From: Bradyrhizobium diazoefficiens
GTDB lineage: Bacteria > Pseudomonadota > Alphaproteobacteria > Rhizobiales > Xanthobacteraceae
Length of the DNA: 64,000 nt
Reading direction: 5' to 3'
NCBI RefSeq assembly: GCF_016616425.1
Contig: NZ_CP067101.1
Coordinates: 7,064,501 to 7,128,500 of the forward strand
The notes beneath the pieces were generated by a model. That model saw nothing but the letters and a program-made list of their open reading frames with translations. It searched no databases and was not told where the DNA came from. The position numbers and the translations under genes were made by a program. Position 1 is the stretch's first letter. Every line of letters begins with the position of its first letter. This document shows, one piece after another, positions 16,257-24,468 of the stretch.

Positions 16257-16478
16257 ATGCAGGTCCAGGGAATCATGCAGCGAAACGTAGCAATTGCCGA
16301 TCCCAACATGACGATCCGCGATGTCGCGATGCGCGCCGACAACATTTCATTGCGGGTCGGCGAACATGGTCGTCTGATCGGGATAGTGACGGACCGCGAT
16401 ATTGTGATGCGTGGTGTCGCGACCAATCGCGCGCCCGGAAATACAACCGAGGAGAGGCTGCCATGGCATTCAGCTTGA
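16257..16478 (+). pseudogene. Truncated CBS-domain protein
   Basis: The 73-codon frame from ATG 16257 begins as a normal CBS protein (MQRNVAIADPNMTIRDVAMR ... GIVTDRDIVMRGVA), but breaks off after TNRAPGN where the second CBS motif should follow. The final codons run into the start of the PEBP gene (overlap 16463-16478). CBS-pair proteins are usually about 140 residues; this has roughly one half. Probably a remnant left by a deletion. Confidence 0.6.
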
Positions 16479-16993
16479 CGAGCCCCGCGTTTCGCGATGG
16501 CGAACGCATACCATCTGAATATACAGCAGACGGCGCCAATTTCTCTCCGCCGCTGCAATGGTCGGATCCACCGCAGGGCACCAGGAGTTTCGCACTCGTG
16601 GTCGAGGATCCAGATGCGCCGTCGGGCACGTTCCGCCATTGGGGGCTTTACAACATTACGGGCGAACGCACCTTACTACCGGAAGGTCTCGGCGCGGGCG
16701 GCAAGGCGAAATCAGAGGCCATGAAATCAGAGGCCATGAAATCAGAGGCCATGAAATCAGAGGCCATGAAATCGGAGACCATGGGAAAGGGCGTCAACGA
16801 TTTCGGCGAGGTCCATTACCATGGGCCAGCTCCGCCCAGGGGTCACGGGACACATCATTACCATTTCAAGCTCGCGGCGCTCGACGTCGAGACGCTGTCG
16901 CAAGCGCCCAAGCTTACCGCGGCCGACATATGGAAGGCGGCCGAAAAGCATATGCTCGGACAGGCAGAGCTCGTCGGGACTTACAGCCGGTGA
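16463..16993 (+). CDS. YbhB/YbcL family Raf-kinase-inhibitor-like protein (PEBP) with internal repeat
   Basis: A 176-residue PEBP-fold protein. Conserved motifs include FRDGERIPSEYTADGANFSP, LVVEDPDAPSGTFRHW and HYHGPAPPRGHGTHHYHFKL. Function of bacterial members is unclear (ligand-binding pocket). Between the two halves an insertion of five KSEAM units (residues 83-107) is coded by a 15-bp tandem repeat; typical members lack it. The insertion lies in a surface loop and keeps frame. The gene follows a truncated CBS gene. Confidence 0.85.
   Translation: MAFSLTSPAFRDGERIPSEYTADGANFSPPLQWSDPPQGTRSFALVVEDPDAPSGTFRHWGLYNITGERTLLPEGLGAGGKAKSEAMKSEAMKSEAMKSEAMKSETMGKGVNDFGEVHYHGPAPPRGHGTHHYHFKLAALDVETLSQAPKLTAADIWKAAEKHMLGQAELVGTYSR
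16709..16783 (+). repeat. 15-bp tandem repeat, five copies, inside the PEBP gene
   Basis: Unit AAATCAGAGGCCATG, four exact copies (16709-16768) and one with two changes (16769-16783). The unit length is a multiple of three, so copy-number change would lengthen the protein by five residues without breaking frame. Confidence 0.9.
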
Positions 16994-17085
16994 GCTGTTA
17001 CCGCTGCGATGGATTATCGTCCGCTATCGCAGAGCTCATTCGCAGAACACCGGAGCGATTGCCATCTGGATGGGACAGTCAATGA

Positions 17086-17379
17086 AAGTCGACTCCCGAG
17101 ATTGCCGACAGCCTCGGCGTCGACGACCTTCCTGGTGCGATCATCGCCAACCTTCAAAAGGATGGTCCCGCGGCGAAGGCAGGTTTGCAGCGTGGCGACG
17201 TAGTCACATCGGTGAGTGGAGAGCCGATCAAGAGCGCCACCGAACTGACAAAAACGATCCACGCAACGAAGCCCGGCTCTTCAGTTCAACTCGCGATGGT
17301 TCGCGCCGGAAAGCAAAGCTTGGTAAGCGCAACGCTGGATCAGCTCCCACATGAATCCGAGCAACCCCAGCCGAACTAG
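17086..17379 (+). pseudogene. C-terminal PDZ fragment of a DegP/Do-like protease
   Basis: From just after an in-frame stop at 17083 the frame reads TPEIADSLGVDDLPGAIIAN, KAGLQRGDVVTSVSGEPIKS and LAMVRAGKQSLVSATLDQLP, a PDZ domain like the last one in Do-family HtrA proteases. The protease domain and the first PDZ are absent and no good start with a ribosome site is visible. Remnant by inference. Confidence 0.65.
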
Positions 17380-17713
17380 CCGGACTAGAGCGCTTTCCAG
17401 CGAAGAACGTCTTCAAACGTCATCGAAATTTTGGTGCCGCTTGGAACATCGGTCGACGTCGTGGGTTGGTTATCCAGTGAGCGATCGATGGAACGGCAAG
17501 GCCAGAGCGAAAGCAAGGATACACCGGACCAAAGATTTGTTCACAAGCCCCGTCAGCCTACTCGGTAACTGGCGGGGTCATTTTTTTTGCCCGTGGCCGG
17601 TCCTATCGCCGAAGCTGTTCCTTGTATTGGCCTGGTCACAGGCAATGGAACGAGAGAATTAGGAACCTTGGGACGAAGCGGCGATTGCGCACCAGATATA
17701 ACCAGCGCGGCCG
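17380..17713 (+). other. Intergenic stretch before the orphan nuoB-like gene
   Basis: No convincing coding sequence was found on either strand. A terminator-like hairpin with eight T residues ends at 17588, 325 bases after the last clear start codon upstream, so a short untranslated transcript may end there. Confidence 0.45.
17548..17588 (+). terminator. Terminator with eight-T tract
   Basis: CCCCGTCAG and CTGGCGGGG form an almost perfect stem, followed by TCA and TTTTTTTT. It lies 170 bases past the PDZ remnant, so it may belong to a small RNA rather than that fragment. Confidence 0.65.
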
Positions 17714-18226
17714 ATGCCGATGGACGCTTTCAGCACTGTTCCGTTCGACCCTCTCAAAGACAATCTTGGCGACCGCGGCTTCTTTGTCGCTCCGTTCGAT
17801 GACCTGATCACGTGGGCCCGGTCGGGCTCACTGATGTGGATGACCTTCGGTCTGGCGTGCTGCGCGATCGAGCAAATGCAAGTGTCGATGCCGAGATACG
17901 ATATCGAGCGGTTTGGCGCGGCTCCTCGCGCATCGCCTCGACAATCCGACGTCATGATCGTTTCTGGCACGCTCTGCAACAAGATGGCACCCGCATTGCG
18001 CAAGGTCTATGACCAGATGCCGGAACCCCGTTACGTCATATCAATGGGATCGTGTGCCAACGGCGGCGGCTATTATCACTATTCATATTCGGTCGTCCGC
18101 GGTTGTGACCGCATCGTGCCGGTCGACATCTATGTCCCAGGCTGTCCTCCCACGGCTGAAGCCCTGCTCTACGGACTTATGATGCTTCAGAAAAAGATTC
18201 GGCGATCTGGAACGATCGAAAGATGA
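17714..18226 (+). CDS. Orphan NuoB-like (complex I 20 kDa) protein
   Basis: A 170-residue protein with all four N2-cluster ligands of NADH dehydrogenase subunit B: C49-C50, C114 (GSC) and C144 (VPGCPP). The fold is that of PSST/NuoB and [NiFe]-hydrogenase small subunits, and the alignment is continuous. No other nuo genes are next to it. The extreme C-terminus is short. It may be a paralogue serving another electron carrier or a spare complex I subunit. The NDUFA9-like gene 0.9 kb downstream is a second complex I-related gene. Confidence 0.8.
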   Translation: MPMDAFSTVPFDPLKDNLGDRGFFVAPFDDLITWARSGSLMWMTFGLACCAIEQMQVSMPRYDIERFGAAPRASPRQSDVMIVSGTLCNKMAPALRKVYDQMPEPRYVISMGSCANGGGYYHYSYSVVRGCDRIVPVDIYVPGCPPTAEALLYGLMMLQKKIRRSGTIER

Positions 18227-18293
18227 ATGCCTCGCGTACGCGTTGGTTATCCGAGCGGAAATCGATCGATAGTGTGGATGAAGGGAGAGCGCC

Positions 18294-18620
18294 ATGCCGC
18301 AGATCCAAATCGGTCAGCAGCCAGTCACACAGATCACCATCATCGAGGCAGAGCCGGAGAAACAGAACGAGGCTCTGTCGCTGATGAGAGAGCGAGCCCA
18401 TTTCATGCAGCGTCAGCCGGGGTTCATTTCGATTAGGTTGCATCGTAGCCTCGATGGACGCCGCATCGTGAACTACATTCAGTGGGAGAGCCGTGACCTC
18501 CTGCGGGCTGCGCACCAGTCACCTGAATTTCGTAAGGCCTGGAGCCAGTTCGGAAAGCTCGCAGGTGACATCGATCCTCATCTGTACGAGGTCGCCGAGA
18601 TCCTCGCCGACGGGCAGTGA
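18294..18620 (+). CDS. Antibiotic biosynthesis monooxygenase-domain (ABM) protein
   Basis: A 108-residue single ABM domain, a ferredoxin-like fold also seen in heme-degrading and quinol-oxidising enzymes. Recognised by ITIIEAEPEKQNEALSLMRE, QRQPGFISIRLHRSLDGRRI and IVNYIQWES. The substrate is unknown. ATG 18294 has a good Shine-Dalgarno (GGGAGAG) 5 bases upstream. The nearest neighbours are nuoB-like and NDUFA9-like genes on the same strand. Confidence 0.75.
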   Translation: MPQIQIGQQPVTQITIIEAEPEKQNEALSLMRERAHFMQRQPGFISIRLHRSLDGRRIVNYIQWESRDLLRAAHQSPEFRKAWSQFGKLAGDIDPHLYEVAEILADGQ

Positions 18621-18765
18621 ACTGGTCAGCGGCGGAAGTTCGCCGCGCTGCCCGGCGCCAGAGATGGCGGCAACAGGCCGGAAGAGATGGGCGGACCTCG
18701 AGACCTGATCTCGCGCTGGATCATCTCTCGCTACATCGGCGGAGCCAGCCCGTTCTTGCCGACCG

Positions 18766-18960
18766 TCAGACGGCTTGCTTCCAGACTGCCGTCAGCATTT
18801 TCGATAATCCGACTTCATCGATCAGGTTTGCCAGCGGCACACCTTTCCATTTTCCGATGCAGCTCCAGCCCTCGACGCAATCATGCCGTGTGATTTGCGT
18901 GCGCGGCGGAAGGCGGCGCAGGTCATCCAGCGCCAGCGGTTCCACGCCGCCCGTATCGGG
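18766..18960 (-). pseudogene. Fragment of a sulfite-oxidase-type molybdopterin oxidoreductase
   Basis: The minus-strand frame contains LALDDLRRLPPRTQITRHDC followed by VEGWSCIGKWKGVPL, the molybdopterin-contacting core of the sulfite oxidase/YedY superfamily (RHDCVEGW with the Mo-ligand Cys). Upstream and downstream parts of a normal ~200-350 residue protein are missing, and the reading frame degenerates on both sides. A remnant. Confidence 0.65.
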
Positions 18961-19115
18961 CGTCCTCTGCCGAGTCGATCGCAAATTTACGGGCGCCGGA
19001 AAGGCTCGATCTGAATTGATGAAACTCAAAGGGAACAACGGAAGACGCACCGATTTTGCCCAACGCATACAGGGCGAACGGTCTCGATCGCCGTTCCAAA
19101 CGATGCCGAGGTGTG

Positions 19116-20057
19116 ATGGCCGCCGCAAGCAATCGCCTTGTCACGGTGTTCGGCGGGACGGGATTCCTCGGCCGGCGCGTTGTTCGATTCCTTCTCCAGG
19201 CGCCCGTGTTTTCCGTTCGGATTGCCTCAAGACATCCCGAACGAGGCAGGCAGCTTTTTGGTTATGACGACCCGCGCCTCCAATCTGTGCGGGTCGATCT
19301 ACACGACGAGCCTTCGATAGCCGTTGCGCTTGATGGCGCAGACAGCGCCGTCAACGCAGTCAGTCTCTATGTTGAACATGGACGGGAGACGTTTCACTCC
19401 GTGCATGTGGAATCCGCCCGGCGATTGGCGGCCCAAGCACATCAAGCCGGCGTCAAGCGGCTCATCCATGTTTCCGGAATCGGCTCTGATGTCACTTCCC
19501 CGTCCCTCTATATTCGCGAGCGCGGCGAAGGCGAACTGGCGGTCCGCGCAGTATTTTCTGAGGCCACGCTGGTTCGCCCGGCAGTCATGTTCGGGCCGGA
19601 TGACGCGTTTCTCACCACTATCCTCAAGCTGCTCCGCCAGTATCCGATTTATCCGATGTTCGGGCGCGGGTTGACGAGATTGCAGCCGGCCTATGTCGAC
19701 GATGTGGCCGAAGCGATCACAAGAGCGCTTCTGAGCACCGAAGCGAACGCAATCACGTATGAATGTGCCGGTCCTCGCATCTACACATACGAAGAGTTTC
19801 TCAGAACAGTCGCGCACGCAGTCGGCCGCAGACCAATGCTCGTTCCCGTGCCGTTTGCTGCTTGGCATGTAGCGGGATGGGTTTCGGAGCTGCTTCCAAG
19901 GCCACCGATCACGCGGAATCAAGTGGAGTTGATGCAGATCGACAACGTAGCGTCAGTGGGAATGCCAGGATTTTCTGAGCTTGAAATCCAGCCGCGATCA
20001 GTCGAGCAAACTATACCGACCATGTTGCGGGAAAGCATTCGGCCAACCGGCTCTTGA
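19116..20057 (+). CDS. NDUFA9-like NAD(P)-binding protein (complex I-associated SDR)
   Basis: A 313-residue atypical short-chain dehydrogenase. The nucleotide-binding motif VTVFGGTGFLGRRV is at the N-terminus, followed by an arginine that suggests NADP (RIASRHPER). HVSGIGSD replaces the SDR Tyr-Lys catalytic area, as in NDUFA9 homologues. The C-terminal part (YECAGPRIYTYEEFLRTVAH) is also typical. In mitochondria and alphaproteobacteria this protein stabilises complex I. ATG 19116 is preferred over 19056, which would overlap a poor region. It lies near the orphan nuoB-like gene. Confidence 0.82.
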   Translation: MAAASNRLVTVFGGTGFLGRRVVRFLLQAPVFSVRIASRHPERGRQLFGYDDPRLQSVRVDLHDEPSIAVALDGADSAVNAVSLYVEHGRETFHSVHVESARRLAAQAHQAGVKRLIHVSGIGSDVTSPSLYIRERGEGELAVRAVFSEATLVRPAVMFGPDDAFLTTILKLLRQYPIYPMFGRGLTRLQPAYVDDVAEAITRALLSTEANAITYECAGPRIYTYEEFLRTVAHAVGRRPMLVPVPFAAWHVAGWVSELLPRPPITRNQVELMQIDNVASVGMPGFSELEIQPRSVEQTIPTMLRESIRPTGS

Positions 20058-20169
20058 ATGGAGCCGGTCACGGAGCGTTCTGCGTCCCGCAATTCGTCTG
20101 CGCTTGGCGCCAGATAGCCGGGAGTATGGATGGGAGCCTCTTCGTCGACGGCACAAGCTCCCGCGCGAC

Positions 20170-20343
20170 TTAATGCGCAAGAACGACGACTATCGCCGCG
20201 AGGACAACCGCGCCGAGCAGCCCCGCCAGGAAAATTGCCCTCCTTGCCGGTGTCCTAAGAATGATCTCTCCGCCCCTCGCCCGTTCAGCCGGATAAGGCT
20301 CTTTGTGAGGAGGAGGCGTCTCTGCTGGACCTTCACGAACCAT
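20170..20343 (-). CDS. Small single-span membrane protein
   Basis: A 57-residue protein (ATG 20343; another ATG at 20352): hydrophilic N-terminus, the stretch GGEIILRTPARRAIFLAGLL, then a single hydrophobic helix to the end. Small proteins with a GEIILRTPxRRAIF segment recur in Bradyrhizobium as far as I recall. Function unknown. Confidence 0.5.
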   Translation of the reverse strand: MVREGPAETPPPHKEPYPAERARGGEIILRTPARRAIFLAGLLGAVVLAAIVVVLAH

Positions 20344-20507
20344 ACTGAACAACGCACCTGTACGATTTCGTTCCGTTCTGCGGTGGACGGAACCGGCGTC
20401 CCTTCTCCTTGTTCGCCCTCGTTCGGGTTCGCAGCCGAAAGCACCCGAGGAAGGTCAAGCAAAGCGCCGTTCGCCGGCGATCGCTGCAAGGACACACCCG
20501 TACGCGA

Positions 20508-23450
20508 TCAGGCTGCCAGTTGCAGGACCTTCTCTTCAATCGACCGGCGCGAGATGCCGTACCTGTCGAGCAACTCGTCTTTCGTGCCGGAGCGCGGCAG
20601 TCGTGCAATCCCGAGCCGATACACCGGTGCCGTCGAACCGACCGCGGCCGACACGGCATCGCCCAGACCGCCATCGATTGCGTGATCCTCGACGACTATA
20701 AATCCCCCGGTCTCGCGACCGGCTGTCGACAGCGTGGCGGTATCGATGGGTTTCACCGAATAGGCGTCGATCACGCGGATCGAAATTCCCCGCCCGTCGA
20801 GCATGTCAGAGGCGGCCAGCGCCTCATGCACCGTAATGCCTGCCGCAACCACAGTGAGCCGGTCGTGCAGCGACGAGCGCAGCACCTTGGCTCCGCCTAT
20901 CGGAAACTCCTCCGCATCGGAGTAGATCACCGGCGTCTTCGGCCGTGTTGTCCGGATGTAGACGATTCCGTTGGTGCGGACCGCCGCTGCGGTCAGCCGC
21001 TCGGCGCTGACCGCGTCTGCCGGATACAGAACCGTACTCTCGATCAGAGCACGGAACATGGCGAGGTCCTCAAGGCCCATCTGCGACGGGCCGTCCTCGC
21101 CGATCGACACGCCGGCATGGCTGCCGCACAGCACGAGATGGGCGGGCCGCGAATACTGCGCCATGCGGATAAAGTCATAAGCCCGCGTGAGGAAACACGC
21201 GAACGTCGCTGCACATGGGATCTTGCCTGCCGCCGCGAGGCCGAGCGCGACGCCGACCATATTCTGCTCGGCGATGAAGCCCTCGAAGAAGCGTTCCGGG
21301 TATCGCGCCGCGAACGCCTCTGTTCCGGTGGAGTTCTTCACGTCGCCATCAAGCGCCACCACCGCAGGTTCCTCACCGCCGAGCCGCTCCAGCGCGCGTC
21401 CAAATGCCGCTCGGGTTGCCACCTTGTCGCCCAGCCGATAGGCGGGTGCGGAGCTTACGGCGGCCGCACGGCGCGGGCTTACCACCTGGCCGACCCGACG
21501 CGCCTCGACCGCGTGCGGCGGCGCCGCATCACCCAATTCCTCAAGTGCCCGCGACATCTGTTCGCGGTCGAGCGGCTTGCCGTGCCATCCATCCGCTCCC
21601 TCGAGGAACGAAACTCCCTTGCCCTTAACGGTGCGCGCGAGGATCGCGGTTGGGCCTTCCTCATGCGCAGTCCGAAATGCCGCAAGGATCGCCGCCATAT
21701 CGTGACCGTCGATTTCGATGGTGCGCCAGCCGAAGCTGGCGAACCGGCGCGCGAACACCCCGGTGTCGTGGTGATAGGGTGCCGCATCGCTCTGGCCGAG
21801 ACCGTTGACGTCGACGATCGCCGTCACCTTCGCAAGGCCGTTGAGCGAAGCAAACTGCGCGGCCTCCCAAACCGAGCCTTCCGAGCATTCCCCATCGCCA
21901 AGCAGGCAGAATACGTGGGCATCGATGCGGTCCAGGCGATTCGCGGCCGCGAGCCCGTTGGCTGCCGCAAGCCCCTGGCCGAGCGATCCGGTCGCGACCC
22001 TGACCCACGGATTGAGCGGGGTCGGATGCCCCTCCAGCGTGCTGTCGATCCGGCGCAGCGACAGCGGATCCTCGCTGACGGCGCCGGCTTCATTCAGCGC
22101 TGCCCACAGGATCGGCGCCGCATGGCCTTTCGACAGCACGAACGTATCGACGTTGCGGGCGGCCGGATCGTGCGGATCCCACCGCATCTCTCGAAAGAAC
22201 AGCGCCGCCACGATGTCGGCGCACGACATGCAAGAGGTCGGATGTCCCGAGCCCGCTTCCGTCGTCATGCGGATCACGAGTCGCCGCAGCCGCCGGGCCT
22301 CTGCCCGCAAATCATCCAGGTCGCCGAAGGCCACGGCGCGCTCGCCCTTGGCGGCGAGCTGCTTGAGCAGCGCGTCAAAGGGGGCAATGAATTTCTGCAC
22401 CGCCTCGTTCTCGAGCTGGGCGCTGACAAGATCGAACGATATCCCGAGGCGCTCCAGGTCGGCCATCACGCGTCGCGCGTCCGGCACGCCCTGATTAACT
22501 GTCGCCTGGACGGCGCCGTGGTCCCGGAACGCCGCAATCGTCTTGCGCGGCATCGTGTTGATGGTCATCGGGCCGATCAGCGGCTCGACATACATAAGAT
22601 CCGGATAGTCCGGATTCTTGGTGCTGGTGCTTGCCCACAGCATTCGTTGCACGTGTGCACCTTTCGCGGCGAGCGCCATCCAGCGGTTGCTTGCCAGGAT
22701 ATGGCTGAACGCCTGATAGGCGAGCTTGGCGTTGGCGATCGCGACCTTGCCCAGGAGACTGCGCGGATCAGGATCGGAAGGTGGGCGGTCGGGCACGATG
22801 CGCTGCTGCAACAGCCGATCTCCGAGCACATCGATACGGCTGAGGAAGAAGCTTGCGACCGAGGCGATGCGTTCGATCGGCCGGCCAGCTTCCAGCCGCC
22901 GTTCAAGCGCTCGCAGGTAGGCCTCAGCCACCGCCTCGTAACGGGAGATCGAGAACAGCAGCGTGATGTTGACGTTGATGCCTTCGAACAGCAGCTCTTC
23001 GACGGCCGGAACCCCTGCCGGGGTGCCCGGAATCTTGATGAACAGGTTCGGCCGGCCCACCATTGACCACAGCCGGCGCGCCTCCTCGATCGACGCCTCT
23101 GTGTCGTGGGCGAGGTGGGGCGAGACTTCGAGGCTTACGAAGCCGTCGACGCCCGCGGTCTCCTCGTACACCGGACGCAGGATGTCACAGGCGTTCCGTA
23201 CGTCGCTGGTAATGAGCTCTTCATAGATGCCGGCCGGGGATTGGCCCGCCAAGGCCGCGCGCGCGATGTCCTGGTCGTAATCCGCGCCTTCCGCAACCGC
23301 CTTCGCGAAGATGGCCGGATTCGACGTGATACCACGCAGGCCCTCCTCGCCAACCCGCCGTGCCAGATCGCCGCTATCGATCATTCGCCGGGTGAGATCA
23401 TCCATCCAGCAGCTCTGGCCTTGCGCCAGGAGTTCGACTGTCCGGTTCAT
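20508..23450 (-). CDS. Bifunctional transaldolase-transketolase fusion
   Basis: A 980-residue fusion. Residues 1-365 are a transaldolase: ITSNPAIFAKAV near the start, Schiff-base lysine K139 in LFIKIPGT, and LWASTSTKNPDYPD near 271-284. Residues about 380-980 are a transketolase: SGHPTSCMSCADIVAALFF, ThDP motif GDGECSEG (518-525), and the pyrimidine-binding half with EQNMVGVALGLAAAG. Both halves look complete, so the protein could channel sugars within the non-oxidative pentose phosphate pathway. Separate proteins are the norm in alphaproteobacteria; the fusion usually appears in accessory regions. No terminator was found. Starts at ATG 23450. Confidence 0.92.
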   Translation of the reverse strand: MNRTVELLAQGQSCWMDDLTRRMIDSGDLARRVGEEGLRGITSNPAIFAKAVAEGADYDQDIARAALAGQSPAGIYEELITSDVRNACDILRPVYEETAGVDGFVSLEVSPHLAHDTEASIEEARRLWSMVGRPNLFIKIPGTPAGVPAVEELLFEGINVNITLLFSISRYEAVAEAYLRALERRLEAGRPIERIASVASFFLSRIDVLGDRLLQQRIVPDRPPSDPDPRSLLGKVAIANAKLAYQAFSHILASNRWMALAAKGAHVQRMLWASTSTKNPDYPDLMYVEPLIGPMTINTMPRKTIAAFRDHGAVQATVNQGVPDARRVMADLERLGISFDLVSAQLENEAVQKFIAPFDALLKQLAAKGERAVAFGDLDDLRAEARRLRRLVIRMTTEAGSGHPTSCMSCADIVAALFFREMRWDPHDPAARNVDTFVLSKGHAAPILWAALNEAGAVSEDPLSLRRIDSTLEGHPTPLNPWVRVATGSLGQGLAAANGLAAANRLDRIDAHVFCLLGDGECSEGSVWEAAQFASLNGLAKVTAIVDVNGLGQSDAAPYHHDTGVFARRFASFGWRTIEIDGHDMAAILAAFRTAHEEGPTAILARTVKGKGVSFLEGADGWHGKPLDREQMSRALEELGDAAPPHAVEARRVGQVVSPRRAAAVSSAPAYRLGDKVATRAAFGRALERLGGEEPAVVALDGDVKNSTGTEAFAARYPERFFEGFIAEQNMVGVALGLAAAGKIPCAATFACFLTRAYDFIRMAQYSRPAHLVLCGSHAGVSIGEDGPSQMGLEDLAMFRALIESTVLYPADAVSAERLTAAAVRTNGIVYIRTTRPKTPVIYSDAEEFPIGGAKVLRSSLHDRLTVVAAGITVHEALAASDMLDGRGISIRVIDAYSVKPIDTATLSTAGRETGGFIVVEDHAIDGGLGDAVSAAVGSTAPVYRLGIARLPRSGTKDELLDRYGISRRSIEEKVLQLAA

Positions 23451-23499
23451 CTACGATCTCCTTAGTTCAAGTGCCTGGAAAGCCGACCACGCACTGCCT

Positions 23500-24285
23500 T
23501 TATTGCCATTCGCCCTTGATCAGCGGACCGATGGGATGCTCGCGCGGCGACATCTTGAGCTGGCGGAAGATGTCGGCATTGCGGGCGGTCTCGTGTTCGG
23601 TCTCGATATCGACCCCGTAGGCGCGCTCGGGATCGACGCGCGCCCCGATCAGGATGAACTCGGCGCCTTCATAGTCGAGCAGATGCGGGTCTTCCGATGC
23701 AAAGCGCCTGCCGCGGAATTCCTGCTCGATCCGTTTTGGGTAATGCGCCTCTTCCTGTTCCGACAGTCCTGCGCCGGGCGGTGACCCGGCCTCGGGGTTC
23801 TTGATCGAAATAATGTAAGCTGCCTGGCGCTCAATATTCAGCTCCTCCTGAACTTCGCCGGGCCGCCGTGGCAGTTCGAGTTCATAGCTCAAGTGGAGAT
23901 TGCGGCCGCGCTTGATCAGCGCATAGACCCCTTCACCGGCGGGCCGTACCGCTGGCAGCCGACGTTCGCCGCGCGTCTCGGTCGCATAATGCCGCTCACG
24001 GAATTCGTCCTCGACAGCGGGGCCGGATTTGACCGCCTCGATGAAACCCCAGATGCGTTCATGATCGTGCGCCTCCGGCAGCCGCTTGCGCCCGAGCACC
24101 GCCACCCGCAGCCGGGCCTGTCCTTCCGGCTTCATCATCATGTAAAAGCGCTGGACGTCAGCCAGGCCTTCCGCCTTGTCCTGCTCGATCCGCGGTCGGT
24201 AGGCAAAATAGATGTCGCCTCTTTCGACGATGTCCTCGGAAACCTCCGCCTGCGGGTCGCCGCGCCTCCGTTGCACAGAAACCAT
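23500..24285 (-). CDS. Conserved hypothetical protein upstream of the transaldolase-transketolase gene
   Basis: A 261-residue hydrophilic, strongly charged protein with no signal peptide and no helices in the membrane. Notable stretches are IVERGDIYFAYRPRIEQDKA, DVQRFYMMMKPEGQARLRVA and LHLSYELELPRRPGEVQEEL. I do not recognise a catalytic motif. It precedes the transketolase fusion by 49 bases on the same strand, so they may be one operon. Function unknown. Confidence 0.7.
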   Translation of the reverse strand: MVSVQRRRGDPQAEVSEDIVERGDIYFAYRPRIEQDKAEGLADVQRFYMMMKPEGQARLRVAVLGRKRLPEAHDHERIWGFIEAVKSGPAVEDEFRERHYATETRGERRLPAVRPAGEGVYALIKRGRNLHLSYELELPRRPGEVQEELNIERQAAYIISIKNPEAGSPPGAGLSEQEEAHYPKRIEQEFRGRRFASEDPHLLDYEGAEFILIGARVDPERAYGVDIETEHETARNADIFRQLKMSPREHPIGPLIKGEWQ

Positions 24286-24468
24286 GTTCCAGCCAATCGT
24301 GCTCGACTTCCTCTGTCTTGCATCTGCTCAACGGAGTGCAAACGTTCGCGTTCCTGAGTCCGGCTGGCATTCGATGAGAGCGAGAAACGCTCACATGTGA
24401 CGGGTCCGACGCCGATTGACGGGTCCGACGCCGGTGGAACCGGAGCAGCACGGGGCTGTTAGGCGCTC

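Noticed and set aside
20409..23066. 885-residue plus-strand ORF opposite the transaldolase-transketolase gene
   Set aside because: Antisense shadow; the minus strand shows both enzyme signatures.
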